Positions 1 to 7,744 of a stretch of DNA of 13,552 nucleotides are shown in pieces. The stretch is from positions 1 through 13,552 of the forward strand of contig CAMDGT010000010.1 in NCBI GenBank assembly GCA_945898025.1, in the 5' to 3' direction. The notes beneath the pieces were generated by a model. That model ran no database searches. It saw only the letters and a list, made by a program, of their open reading frames with translations, and was not told the DNA's origin. Within the stretch, counting starts at the first letter, position 1, and each line of letters opens with the position of its first letter. A program made the translations under genes and the position numbers. The DNA is from Rickettsia typhi (GTDB lineage Bacteria; Pseudomonadota; Alphaproteobacteria; Rickettsiales; UBA1997).

Positions 1-68
1 ACCGACTCTCTTTGCAGAGCTTGTGATTAAAGCGGTTTTTGTCATGTTTTGTTTTTATTTCTTAAATT

Positions 69-1877
69 TCAATTATTTAATATGATGTCCTCAATTATAA
101 TTTGCAACTTTTGCAAACCCATCCAGTTATTGATGCCAACCGAACCAATAACATCAAAATTTTGCCTATATTTAGTATTTAATAAAAAATTACCAATTTC
201 ATTATTCGCCATTCCAAAACATACGGCTTGAATATAATTATGCAAACCAATGTTTGAAGAATTTGCAAAAGTGCAACTGATATGTTCTAAATTTTTACCA
301 ATTAAATTAGACTTTATTTTAACTAAATTTTTTATTTTTAATTTAGGCTTACAATTTCCCGACCCAAAAGGCTCAAGCATCGCTAACTCTTCAACAAAAT
401 GCTGATCGATCTCCATTGCATCGACCTCCAAATCGAACTCCTGTATGTCTCTACTTAAAATTATATTAATTTTTTCTTGCAAATTATTGCAGATAAATTG
501 ATGAAAAATCTTAATTTTGCTTGGCTCTATTGAAAATCCTCCTGCCATTTTATGACCTCCCCCATCAATTAAAATTCCAAGTGCTTTTGCGTTAATTATT
601 TCAATCCCAAAATCAATTTCATTAATTGAACGGCAGGATGCCTTTGCTTTATTCGAAACAGAATCAATCGCAATGACCGCAACTGGCTTTTTATACTTTT
701 CTTTAAGTCTTGATGCAACTATCCCTATAACCCCTTGATGCCAATCTTTACCGACAGCAAAAATCACAGGGTCTTTAATGTTAAAGCCATCCTTGCCAGA
801 TTCCAAATTTTCTATTGCCTCATCCAAAACAAGCTTCTCGACATTTTTTCTTTTGATATTAAATTCTTCAAGCTGACAAGCAATCTCAAAGGCCTTATTT
901 TCATCGCTTGTTGACAAAAGCTCAGACCCTAAATGAGAACCCCCCAACCTACCTCCCGCGTTAATTCTAGGCCCGATAATAAATCCTAGATGATAGCTAT
1001 TGATATCTTCGTTGAGATTAACCATATCAATAATTGTTTTGATTCCTAAATTTTGTTTTTTTTGCATTATTTTTAATCCACAAGAAACCAAGGCTCGATT
1101 TAAGCCACTTAAAGGCATAACATCGCAAATCGTTCCAAGAGCGACAAGATCTAAGAGATAAAATATATTGGGCTCAATAATTTTATTATTTTTATAAAAA
1201 TCAATTTCTCGCAACGACTTATTTAAAGCAACTACAAATAAAAAACAAACCGTTGCAGCGCAAATATTTTTATGCGGAAAATCTTCGTCAACTCTGTTGG
1301 GATTAATAACAGCAATGGCCAATGGCTTTTCAAAAACCCCTAAATGATGATCGATTACAATAATATCAAGCCCAGCCTTATTTGCATCTTCGAGAGGTTT
1401 AAATGCAACCGTTCCGCAATCAACAGTAATCACAAGATCGGTGCCTTGATTTTTAAGATTAATTAAAGCTTCTGAATTTGGACCATAACCCTCTAATATT
1501 CTATCTGGAACATAAACATCAACTTCAATATTTATCATTCTAAAAAATAGCTTTAAAATGGCTGAGGAAGTAGCTCCATCAACATCATAATCAGCAAAAA
1601 TAGTAATTTTTTTATTTAATTTTATTGAATCAATAACTTTTTTAACAGCCAAGTCAACATCAAGAAGATCAAGCGGGTTAGGTAGCCAATTTTTTATTTT
1701 AGGGTAAAGGTAATCAAAAACTTCATCAACAGCATTAACTTTTGTGGACAGCAACCGACTCAGAAAATCAGAAATATCAAACTTTTGTTTTATTGCAGAA
1801 GCAAGTCTTTGATTAAATATTTTCTCTTGCCAACAGCAACCCACCAAAGAAAGCTTAGAATCATTATCAATAAGCAT
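69..1877 (-). CDS. recJ: Single-stranded-DNA-specific 5'-3' exonuclease RecJ
   Basis: The product has 602 residues, a normal RecJ length. RecJ degrades single-stranded DNA 5' to 3' and acts in recombination and repair together with a RecQ-type helicase. The DHH phosphoesterase motifs appear in order: DYDVDG at residues 96-101, VDCG around D153, the DHH triad at 176-178 and the CDVMPL segment with D252. The DHHA1 motif GGHKMAGG lies at 440-447, followed by a C-terminal region of the size expected for the RecJ OB-fold domain. The start ATG at 1875-1877 fits the usual short N-terminus; I see no Shine-Dalgarno sequence before it. The gene follows the prepilin-like gene with a 44-nt gap and is probably transcribed with it. 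No terminator is visible in the 68 bases downstream. All metal-binding aspartates I can identify are present, so I expect an active enzyme. Confidence 0.97.
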   Translation of the reverse strand: MLIDNDSKLSLVGCCWQEKIFNQRLASAIKQKFDISDFLSRLLSTKVNAVDEVFDYLYPKIKNWLPNPLDLLDVDLAVKKVIDSIKLNKKITIFADYDVDGATSSAILKLFFRMINIEVDVYVPDRILEGYGPNSEALINLKNQGTDLVITVDCGTVAFKPLEDANKAGLDIIVIDHHLGVFEKPLAIAVINPNRVDEDFPHKNICAATVCFLFVVALNKSLREIDFYKNNKIIEPNIFYLLDLVALGTICDVMPLSGLNRALVSCGLKIMQKKQNLGIKTIIDMVNLNEDINSYHLGFIIGPRINAGGRLGGSHLGSELLSTSDENKAFEIACQLEEFNIKRKNVEKLVLDEAIENLESGKDGFNIKDPVIFAVGKDWHQGVIGIVASRLKEKYKKPVAVIAIDSVSNKAKASCRSINEIDFGIEIINAKALGILIDGGGHKMAGGFSIEPSKIKIFHQFICNNLQEKINIILSRDIQEFDLEVDAMEIDQHFVEELAMLEPFGSGNCKPKLKIKNLVKIKSNLIGKNLEHISCTFANSSNIGLHNYIQAVCFGMANNEIGNFLLNTKYRQNFDVIGSVGINNWMGLQKLQIIIEDIILNN

Positions 1878-1921
1878 GATAAATTGACATCAGTTTAATT
1901 GACATGATTCTAAAGCTGTGT

Positions 1922-2812
1922 CTAATCAGTATTGTCCGCACGAAAGAATAGTAAGCAGTTATTCTTTACTTCTTCCTCTTTGTTATATTGCTTAGTGCTG
2001 TTATTATAACAACTATTTAAGTACGTTGTATCTGCTACAGGAGCATAGGTAGTAGAGGTTATTCTTCCAGAATCTGGAATTCCGTCGTCCATTTTATTAT
2101 CGATATCGAATGCATCTTTAGGAGAAATGCCATTATATTTAGCTGTATTAGAAATATTATGACCGCTATGATAAATTTCAGAGCCATTTATATATTTTGT
2201 CATATTGCAAAACTCACTCGTGCTAAAGGAGCAAATTGGTGAAAAAACGGGTATAGCACCAGTTAAAACAACAACATTGCGATTCTTATTAAGAACGGTG
2301 ATGTTGTCAAATACCCAGCCTACGGCCTTTCTTTTTGAAGCTGGAAAATGAATTCCAGGAAAAAGCATTGTTATTGAAGAATCTCCAATAACTCCGAAAG
2401 GAGTGGTGGTAAAAACATTAATGGCAGGGCTTACCATTCTTAAAGCACCCAAAGTATAAACAGCACCAAAACCTTCTCCAGATTGCTTTTTACAAGTATC
2501 GGTATTGTCGCCACCGCTACAGGTTTTGCTTTGATATTCTATTTTGCCGTCATTATCACCAACATAACCGGAAGATTTTAGATCTTTTATTCCGTCCCCA
2601 GGCAGAGAATCATATTGCACAAAATATGTTTTAATCGCCACTCCATAAGCTCTTGAATCAGACATTATCGACCTTATTTCCGCACCTTTAATTAAAGAGC
2701 CACCAGCCGATACTCCTGCTATTAGAAACCCAATTACGATTAGAACTATTGATAGTTCAATTAATGTAAAGCCAGACTTTGCTACGAAATTAATTTTGTT
2801 TTTTTTGTTCAT
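1922..2812 (-). CDS. Type IV prepilin / pseudopilin-like protein
   Basis: The product has 296 residues with a class III (type IV prepilin) signal: a short basic leader of 14 residues ending in KSG, then FTLIELSIVLIV. Cleavage is expected between G14 and F15, with the conserved Glu at position 5 of the mature protein (E19), followed by a hydrophobic helix to about residue 41. Farther on, SLPGDG at 69-74 and DIDNKMDDGIPDSG around 236-249 match patterns I associate with alphaproteobacterial prepilin-like proteins. There are six cysteines (98, 107, 194, 202, 268, 286), spaced as three likely disulfide pairs in an exported domain. It is larger than a typical major pilin, so a minor pilin or pseudopilin is more likely. 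It lies 17 nt after the cytochrome b561 gene and 44 nt before recJ, with no other pilus genes adjacent. Its likely processing enzyme is encoded at 6917-7744. Its assembly machine is not in this window. Confidence 0.88.
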   Translation of the reverse strand: MNKKNKINFVAKSGFTLIELSIVLIVIGFLIAGVSAGGSLIKGAEIRSIMSDSRAYGVAIKTYFVQYDSLPGDGIKDLKSSGYVGDNDGKIEYQSKTCSGGDNTDTCKKQSGEGFGAVYTLGALRMVSPAINVFTTTPFGVIGDSSITMLFPGIHFPASKRKAVGWVFDNITVLNKNRNVVVLTGAIPVFSPICSFSTSEFCNMTKYINGSEIYHSGHNISNTAKYNGISPKDAFDIDNKMDDGIPDSGRITSTTYAPVADTTYLNSCYNNSTKQYNKEEEVKNNCLLFFRADNTD

Positions 2813-2829
2813 TGTTTTGTGTTTTTTGG

Positions 2830-3360
2830 TTATTTAGTAAGCCACATTCTTTTAAAAATGCTTTTTTCTGGAATGTCAATATATGAATGTTTTAAAGAAA
2901 TTAAAACATGAAAAGTTAAAATAATAGAAATACCGAAAGCTGATATTTCATGAATTTCTTTGAATTTTTTTGCTAAAAAAATACTTGATTCAAAAGATGG
3001 TAAAGGTATTGAAAAAAAACTTACCGTATGAGATGCAAAACTAGACATTAGATAGCCAGAAATTGGCATTGCGAACATAAAGATATAAATAGCAAAATGA
3101 CCAACTTTTGCTAGCCAAATTTCGTTTTTACTAAAATTAATGGGAAGATTTGGAGTTTTATTCAGCAATCGATTCAGGACTCTAACTGAAACAAGAAAAA
3201 AAGCTAAAACACCAAATGATTTATGAAGGTTGTAATATAGGGAAATATCATCGACATGGTCTTTTAAAGCATCGAGACTAAAACCCAAAATAAGCATAAA
3301 AATTATCAATAAAGCCATAAGCCAGTGAATTATTATGGTTGAAGTATTGTATTTTTCCAT
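2830..3360 (-). CDS. cybB: Cytochrome b561 family di-haem membrane protein
   Basis: The product has 176 residues with four hydrophobic helices (about 8-28, 47-65, 87-106 and 140-157), the size and topology of bacterial cytochrome b561. Histidines at 12, 46, 137 and 151 match the positions of the haem ligands in E. coli CybB almost exactly (from memory 13, 47, 137 and 151). HW at 12-13 and the GHFAIYIFMFAMPISGYL stretch around 87-104 are typical of the family. These proteins move electrons across or within the inner membrane, in some cases oxidising quinol or superoxide; the donor here cannot be told from sequence. The ATG is only 31 nt past the 3' end of the tRNA-Ala gene, and no separate strong promoter is evident, so it may be co-transcribed with that tRNA. 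The prepilin-like gene follows after 17 nt. Confidence 0.93.
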   Translation of the reverse strand: MEKYNTSTIIIHWLMALLIIFMLILGFSLDALKDHVDDISLYYNLHKSFGVLAFFLVSVRVLNRLLNKTPNLPINFSKNEIWLAKVGHFAIYIFMFAMPISGYLMSSFASHTVSFFSIPLPSFESSIFLAKKFKEIHEISAFGISIILTFHVLISLKHSYIDIPEKSIFKRMWLTK

Positions 3361-3391
3361 ATTTATTTATAGTTAAAATTCGATAGAAAAC

Positions 3392-3467
3392 TGGTGGAGA
3401 TAAGGAGATTCGAACTCCTGACCCTCTGCTTGCAAAGCAGATGCTCTACCAACTGAGCTATATCCCC
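3392..3467 (-). tRNA. tRNA-Ala (anticodon UGC)
   Basis: The gene is 76 nt with an encoded CCA end. The minus strand begins GGGGATATAGCTCAG and ends TATCTCCACCA. The acceptor stem is complete and holds the G3:U70 wobble pair that identifies alanine tRNAs, with A as discriminator base. The anticodon stem TCTGC/GCAGA encloses the loop TTTGCAA. The anticodon TGC lies at plus-strand positions 3432-3434. The T-arm has the usual GTTCGAATC. The gene sits between acpP and the cytochrome b561 gene, on the same strand. Confidence 0.98.
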
Positions 3468-3493
3468 TTGTGAGTGACTAAATTTTTAAACAC

Positions 3494-3565
3494 AAACATC
3501 TTAACTAAATTCAGCAAATTTAGTTGTAAATGCTAAATTAATTTAACTTAAGTGTCAAGATGTTT
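3494..3565 (-). repeat. Nested inverted repeats around the tRNA-Ala promoter
   Basis: An inner perfect 9-bp inverted repeat, AACTAAATT at 3503-3511 and AATTTAGTT at 3517-3525, has a 5-nt loop. It lies inside an outer perfect 9-bp repeat, AAACATCTT at 3494-3502 and AAGATGTTT at 3557-3565. The outer right arm overlaps the -35 hexamer, and the inner repeat covers the expected transcription start. The role is unknown; it could be an operator, or an RNA structure in read-through transcripts. Confidence 0.55.
3530..3558 (-). promoter_or_regulatory. Sigma-70-type promoter candidate for tRNA-Ala
   Basis: On the minus strand, a perfect TTGACA (plus positions 3553-3558) is followed by a 17-nt spacer and TAGCAT (3530-3535), which matches 4 of 6 consensus -10 bases. 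Transcription would start near 3523, about 55 nt before the mature tRNA, so the precursor would need 5' processing. It may also drive the cytochrome b561, prepilin and recJ genes. Confidence 0.6.
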
Positions 3566-3593
3566 TTATATTTATTTTCAATAATTATAAGAC

Positions 3594-3643
3594 AAAAAAA
3601 CACTAATTAATTGGTTGCGACCTTTATAAAAGGACAACCAACT
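3594..3643 (-). terminator. Intrinsic terminator candidate downstream of acpP
   Basis: Read on the minus strand, TTGGTTG pairs with CAACCAA (plus 3635-3641 and 3611-3617), extendable by a G-U and an A-T pair. An inner stem CCTTT/AAAGG has a 3-nt loop. After 8 further bases comes a run of seven T (plus 3594-3600). It starts about 15 nt past the acpP stop codon and separates acpP from the tRNA-Ala unit. The gap between stem and T-run is longer than ideal. Confidence 0.6.
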
Positions 3644-3657
3644 AAAAACCATTAAAA

Positions 3658-3897
3658 TTATAAATTTTTTGATATATAGTCAACCGCACTACCAACAGTT
3701 GTAATTTTTTCAGCAGCATCATCAGGAATTTCAATTCCAAACTCCTCCTCAAAAGCCATAACTAGCTCTACCTGATCAAGACTGTCAGCGCCAAGATCAT
3801 CAATAAAACTAGCAGACTCACTAACCTTAGATTCATCAGCACCAAGATGGTTAACAATGATTTTTTTTACTCTATCAAAAATTTCATTTTTGCTCAT
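3658..3897 (-). CDS. acpP: Acyl carrier protein
   Basis: The product has 79 residues, acidic and of standard length for the fatty-acid acyl carrier protein. The phosphopantetheine attachment motif is DSL in [19 protein letters not shown], with the modified serine at residue 39. The final segment [19 protein letters not shown] is the typical helix III/IV region. It carries growing acyl chains in type II fatty acid synthesis and supplies acyl chains for lipid A and phospholipids. The usual fab gene neighbours are absent here; it sits alone between sppA (184 nt upstream) and a terminator candidate. No Shine-Dalgarno sequence precedes the ATG, only an A/T-rich leader with a hairpin 29-55 nt upstream. 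Confidence 0.98.
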   Translation of the reverse strand: MSKNEIFDRVKKIIVNHLGADESKVSESASFIDDLGADSLDQVELVMAFEEEFGIEIPDDAAEKITTVGSAVDYISKNL

Positions 3898-3925
3898 AAT
3901 GTTTTTATAATTTGTTAATAATAAA

Positions 3926-3952
3926 TTAAATTGCTGAAAACCAACAATTTAA
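3926..3952 (-). promoter_or_regulatory. Hairpin in the acpP leader
   Basis: An 11-bp stem with one G-U pair on the minus strand (plus arms 3926-3936 and 3942-3952) has a 5-nt loop, ending 29 nt before the acpP ATG. The minus strand continues TTTATTATT after it, so it could weakly terminate sppA read-through, or shape or stabilise the acpP mRNA leader. The sequence alone does not decide between these. Confidence 0.4.
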
Positions 3953-4081
3953 AAAAATCTCAAAATTTACCAGCTTCTGTTAATTTTAAGTGAAGCTAAG
4001 TTAAAAATCCTAAAAATAAATGCAAGCCAATTTTTATAAAATCTTCTATATTTCTTAAATAAATTAAAAAATATCAGGTTT

Positions 4082-4993
4082 TTACTGAAAAATTGCCATT
4101 ATTCCTTTGTTTGAAAATGCCGAATTTGCCTTTTGAGCAAATGGCAAAGAATCAATTATCTTATCAACAAAATCAGTTTCTTTTTTTTCAAGACTGATAT
4201 CCACAACAGACAAGGAATGATCTATATTGTGTTTTTGCTGAAGATAAGCTATAGCATCTTGTTCCCCTCCAATCTCGTCAATTAAACCCAGTTTAAGAGC
4301 TTGTCTTCCAGTTAAAACTCTGCCATCTAAAGATATTGGACTCAATAATTTTGCACCCCTTCTTTGCCTCACTAAATCAGCAAAAAACTCATAACTATCT
4401 TGAATGGATTGATTGATAGCATCGTCAACTGATTTATTAGTTTTCTCAAATAAAGAAGGAGACCCTTTTAAAACCGAAGACTTATAGTTCTGAAATTTTA
4501 CCCCAACCTTTTCTGCAAGACCTGTTATCTCATAAGATTGCATCAAAACACCTATTGAACCAGTAAGAGTTCCATTGTGAGCAATGATGTGATCTGATGC
4601 CAATGATGCCATATATCCGCCAGATGCGGCTAAAGAGTTCATAACAACTACCATAGGCTTTTTTAAAGAAATTCCCCTTAATTCATTGTAAATTATCTCG
4701 CTGCCAACTATAGTTCCACCAGGACTATCAATTACCACTATGATTGCCTTTATTTTGTCGTTAGCTAATATCTTTTTCAGAACTTCGCTACGATAATTAT
4801 CTTCAGATATTTCTCCCGAAACAACAATTTTAGCAATATAAGGCTTAGTAGAGACCTCTTGAGAGATGGTCGCATCACCGCTCTTGAATATAAAAAACAA
4901 TATTACTATTAATAGTAAAATTATAATTCTGCGCGACCATTGCAATTTATCTCTTAAATATATCACAACGGGAATTTGCCCGTCTTTACTCAT
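4082..4993 (-). CDS. sppA: Signal peptide peptidase SppA (short, 36K type)
   Basis: The product has 303 residues: a membrane-anchored serine protease of family S49 that degrades cleaved signal peptides in the inner membrane. The N-terminus has a basic stretch and one membrane helix at about 22-37. The nucleophile is S124 in AASGGY. The general base is K176 in YKSSVLKGSPS. The 52-residue spacing between them equals that of S147 and K199 in Bacillus subtilis SppA (recalled, not computed). PGGT at 91-94 and TGSIGVL at 144-150 are further family motifs. It is the single-domain form, not the duplicated E. coli form. The ATG lies 17 nt after the rpsA stop codon, so the two are probably one operon. 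A weak TAGG lies 8 nt before the start, the nearest thing to a Shine-Dalgarno sequence in the window. Confidence 0.95.
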   Translation of the reverse strand: MSKDGQIPVVIYLRDKLQWSRRIIILLLIVILFFIFKSGDATISQEVSTKPYIAKIVVSGEISEDNYRSEVLKKILANDKIKAIIVVIDSPGGTIVGSEIIYNELRGISLKKPMVVVMNSLAASGGYMASLASDHIIAHNGTLTGSIGVLMQSYEITGLAEKVGVKFQNYKSSVLKGSPSLFEKTNKSVDDAINQSIQDSYEFFADLVRQRRGAKLLSPISLDGRVLTGRQALKLGLIDEIGGEQDAIAYLQQKHNIDHSLSVVDISLEKKETDFVDKIIDSLPFAQKANSAFSNKGIMAIFQ

Positions 4994-5010
4994 TAATAAA
5001 ACCTATATGA

Positions 5011-6813
5011 TTAATTGTTTTTTTCTTCTAGAGCCTTTAATAATTCTCCTGCAATGCTACCGATAGTAGCACCACTGTCAGAAGATTCATAGTTGTGAGC
5101 AACTTGTTCATCGGCTTCCATATCTTTTATAGAAAGCAATAGTTTTCCGGTTACATTATTGAAAAGCATGACTTTGGCATCAACACGATCTCCAACTGAA
5201 AATTTTTCGGTTTTTTGATCTTGTTTATTTTTAGATATATCCAATCTTTTAATTATGCCCTTTAAGCCATTATCAAGCTCTATTTCAAGGAAATCTTTTT
5301 TAATACCTATAACTAGAGCAGAAACTACTTCGCTATTCTTAACCTTTTCAAGAACTTCTTTAAAATTAGACATTTCAATCTGTCTTAAACCAAGACTAAT
5401 TCTTTCTTTTTCAAAATTACTGCCAAGAACAACAACTTTTATTTTTTCATCTTTTTTGAGCTTTTTAATCAACTCTTCGCCATCAGAAAGCTTTGTACAA
5501 GCATCGGAAACATGTATTAAGCCATCAACTCCAGATTCGAAGCCTACAAAAAGACCAAACTCCGTGTAGTTTCTTACTATCCCTTCAACTATATCTCCCA
5601 CTGAATGTTTTTCAGAGAATAATTGCCAAGGGTTTTTTCCGCACTGCTTAATGCCTAAAGAAATTCGATGATTCTGAGAATTAACATCAAGAACCATAAC
5701 CTCGACCTCTTGATTTGGAGCAAGAATTTTGTGAGGATTTGCAACCCCCTTAAACCAACTCATTTCTGAAACATGCACCAAGCCCTCAATGCCATTTTCT
5801 ATTTCAACAAAGGCACCGTAAGTTGTTATATTGGTCACCCTTCCCTTAAGAACAGCTCCAACAGGATATCTGTCCACAATATTCTCCCAAGGATTTTGCT
5901 GTAACTGCTTCATTCCGAGAGAAACTCTTTTTGTTTGTTCGTCGAATTTAATTACCTGAACCTTAACATCCTGACCAACCTTAAGAACTTCAGAAGGATG
6001 CCTAACCCTACACCAAGAAATGTCAGTCAAATGCAATAAGCCATCAAAGCTACCAAAATCAACAAAGGCACCGTAGTCGGTAATATTTTTTATTACTCCA
6101 TCAAGAACATCGCCAATTTTTATTGCAGAAAGAATTTTTTCTTTCTCCGCATTTCTTTGATTTTCAAGAATTGCCCTTCTAGAAACAACAACATTTCCTC
6201 TTAGATCGTCAATTTTTAGAATTTGCAATTTTTCAACCTTGTTAATCAAAAAATTATTATCAGAAAGCAACATTGTGTCTACTTGACTTCTTGGCAAGAA
6301 GCATGTTATTCCGCTAATATCCACAGCATAACCACCTTTAACTTTTCCTAAAATATGCCCCTCAACATTTATTTTATCTTCAAGGCAAGATTTTAAATAA
6401 TTCCAGCTATTGTAGCGTCTAGCATTATCACGACTAATAATTAATTCGCCTTTTTTATTTTCAAGTCTCTCAAGAAAAACATCAACAACATCTCCTTCTT
6501 CAACATCGCCGTCTCTTTTAAACTCCGCTATATCAATAAAACCTACTGATTTCGCCCCGATATCAATTGCAATTGTTTTTTCAGATATTCCAACTATCAC
6601 CCCTTTTACTACAGTTCCCTCTGTTAGTTTTTGACTGTCTTTTTCATATTCCTCAAATAAAGCGGAAAAATTTTCTTCGATAAATAATTTTTCTTGTTCT
6701 GCTATTTTTTCATTATCATAAACAGCACTTCTAGATGTATTTTTGATTTCTTGATTGGGTGTATTTTCGTTTAATTTGTCGCTTATCTGCTCTGATGATA
6801 TTTGCTCTGACAT
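5011..6813 (-). CDS. rpsA: 30S ribosomal protein S1
   Basis: The product has 600 residues with six S1 RNA-binding domains at about 65-130, 147-213, 233-303, 318-389, 404-478 and 493-564. The first two bind the ribosome and the later ones hold mRNA. The central repeats carry the classic YGAFV and LVHVSE/LLHLTDISW motifs. The tail GATIGSIAGELLKALEE resembles the C-terminus of alphaproteobacterial S1 proteins. S1 brings mRNAs with weak or no Shine-Dalgarno sequence to the 30S subunit, which matters here because most leaders in this window are A/T-rich and lack one. It is followed by sppA after 17 nt. The ATG at 6811-6813 has no Shine-Dalgarno sequence, as is common for rpsA. Confidence 0.98.
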   Translation of the reverse strand: MSEQISSEQISDKLNENTPNQEIKNTSRSAVYDNEKIAEQEKLFIEENFSALFEEYEKDSQKLTEGTVVKGVIVGISEKTIAIDIGAKSVGFIDIAEFKRDGDVEEGDVVDVFLERLENKKGELIISRDNARRYNSWNYLKSCLEDKINVEGHILGKVKGGYAVDISGITCFLPRSQVDTMLLSDNNFLINKVEKLQILKIDDLRGNVVVSRRAILENQRNAEKEKILSAIKIGDVLDGVIKNITDYGAFVDFGSFDGLLHLTDISWCRVRHPSEVLKVGQDVKVQVIKFDEQTKRVSLGMKQLQQNPWENIVDRYPVGAVLKGRVTNITTYGAFVEIENGIEGLVHVSEMSWFKGVANPHKILAPNQEVEVMVLDVNSQNHRISLGIKQCGKNPWQLFSEKHSVGDIVEGIVRNYTEFGLFVGFESGVDGLIHVSDACTKLSDGEELIKKLKKDEKIKVVVLGSNFEKERISLGLRQIEMSNFKEVLEKVKNSEVVSALVIGIKKDFLEIELDNGLKGIIKRLDISKNKQDQKTEKFSVGDRVDAKVMLFNNVTGKLLLSIKDMEADEQVAHNYESSDSGATIGSIAGELLKALEEKNN

Positions 6814-6852
6814 TGAAATTTTGGTAAAGGGTTGATATTAAAAACTATTAAT

Positions 6853-6867
6853 CTCTTATTAAAAGAG
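6853..6867 (-). promoter_or_regulatory. Small hairpin at the 5' end of the rpsA leader
   Basis: CTCTT and AAGAG form a 5-bp stem around a 5-nt loop, right where the rpsA transcript would begin. It might protect the 5' end or take part in S1 autoregulation. It is short and could occur by chance. Confidence 0.25.
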
Positions 6868-6875
6868 TGTTGACG

Positions 6876-6903
6876 ATTTTATGTTTATTTTTTTTGTTTT
6901 CAA
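6876..6903 (-). promoter_or_regulatory. Sigma-70-type promoter candidate for rpsA
   Basis: On the minus strand, TTGAAA (plus 6898-6903) and TAAAAT (plus 6876-6881) each match consensus in 5 of 6 positions and are 16 nt apart. The start point would be near 6869, giving a leader of about 55 nt. It lies in the 103-nt gap after the prepilin peptidase gene, so rpsA-sppA need not depend on read-through. Confidence 0.6.
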
Positions 6904-6916
6904 GTAAAATATTTTA

Positions 6917-7744
6917 TCAAAATGAAAATTTTAAAATAACTTTGTCAAAAATTTTAATTAAAAAACTAAAATCATCAAGGCAAAGAAATAAAGATATGCA
7001 AATCGGTGGTGCAAAAGGAAATTCTCGTTGCTTTTTAATCGCAAGCCATAAATATCCAAATAATACCCCAATAACTCCGCTTAAAAAGAAGAATAATAGC
7101 ATTTTTTGCAAACCCAAGATAAACCCAGAAACCGCAAAAAACTTTAGATCGTCAACCCCTATTGATAAAATCTTTTTATAAAGAAAAAATGCTATAGATA
7201 TCATAAAAACAATTAAAAAATAAACAAACGAAGACCAAACCCTGACTAAAGAAATTCCAAATATTTTTTCAAAATCTTTGTCAATATTTTGATTATAAAT
7301 TATTGCACAACCAACGAAAATTAAAAGTATTTGCAAAATATTTGGAATAAAAAAATGCTCAATATCAGTTATAATCATCGTTAGCAAAATGACAAAAACC
7401 ATTATTTGCAATACAAAGCCTACATTAAAATGAAATTGATTGAATGCATAAAGCAAAGCAAAAACGAATAAAGTAAAAATTTCGATTAAAATATAGCGAA
7501 CTGAAATTTTTATTCCACAATAATGACAGCAACCTTTTTGGAGAATCCAAGAAAATATCGGCATTAGATTAATTGCCTTCAATCTAATGCTACAATTACA
7601 ACATCGAGAATGAGAAAAAATTATGTTGCTATCTTTTTGATTAACATTAAATTTCTTTAACGCTAATCTGTAACTCAGCAAACTTATAAAGGAGCCAAAA
7701 CAAGCTCCTATTATTGAAATTAAAATCAATTCAAAAATTATCAT
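6917..7744 (-). CDS. pilD: Prepilin peptidase (leader peptidase / N-methyltransferase family)
   Basis: The product has 275 residues from the ATG at 7742-7744. A TTG four codons upstream (7754-7756) could also start it, but the ATG gives the usual MIIFE-type N-terminus. Residue numbers here count from the TTG. It is a polytopic membrane protease that cleaves type IV prepilins and methylates the new N-terminal Phe. The cytoplasmic zinc site has both cysteine pairs (C52/C55 and C77/C80). The first catalytic aspartate is D131 in ITDIEHFFIPN, and the second is D203 followed by LK. The GxGD motif reads GVDD at 200-203: the second glycine is replaced by aspartate. FPFAPPI at 246-252 matches the conserved IPFGP region. 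The probable substrate is encoded at 1922-2812. It diverges from the NlpD-like gene. Confidence 0.9.
   Translation of the reverse strand: MIIFELILISIIGACFGSFISLLSYRLALKKFNVNQKDSNIIFSHSRCCNCSIRLKAINLMPIFSWILQKGCCHYCGIKISVRYILIEIFTLFVFALLYAFNQFHFNVGFVLQIMVFVILLTMIITDIEHFFIPNILQILLIFVGCAIIYNQNIDKDFEKIFGISLVRVWSSFVYFLIVFMISIAFFLYKKILSIGVDDLKFFAVSGFILGLQKMLLFFFLSGVIGVLFGYLWLAIKKQREFPFAPPICISLFLCLDDFSFLIKIFDKVILKFSF

Noticed and set aside
9..20. CTCT/AGAG hairpin downstream of recJ as a terminator
   Set aside because: Only 4 bp of stem, with no T-run on the minus strand after it.
1884..1912. TTGACA at 1884-1889 on the plus strand as a promoter
   Set aside because: No acceptable -10 follows at 16-18 nt and there is no plus-strand gene downstream; it is part of the 9-bp direct repeat before recJ.
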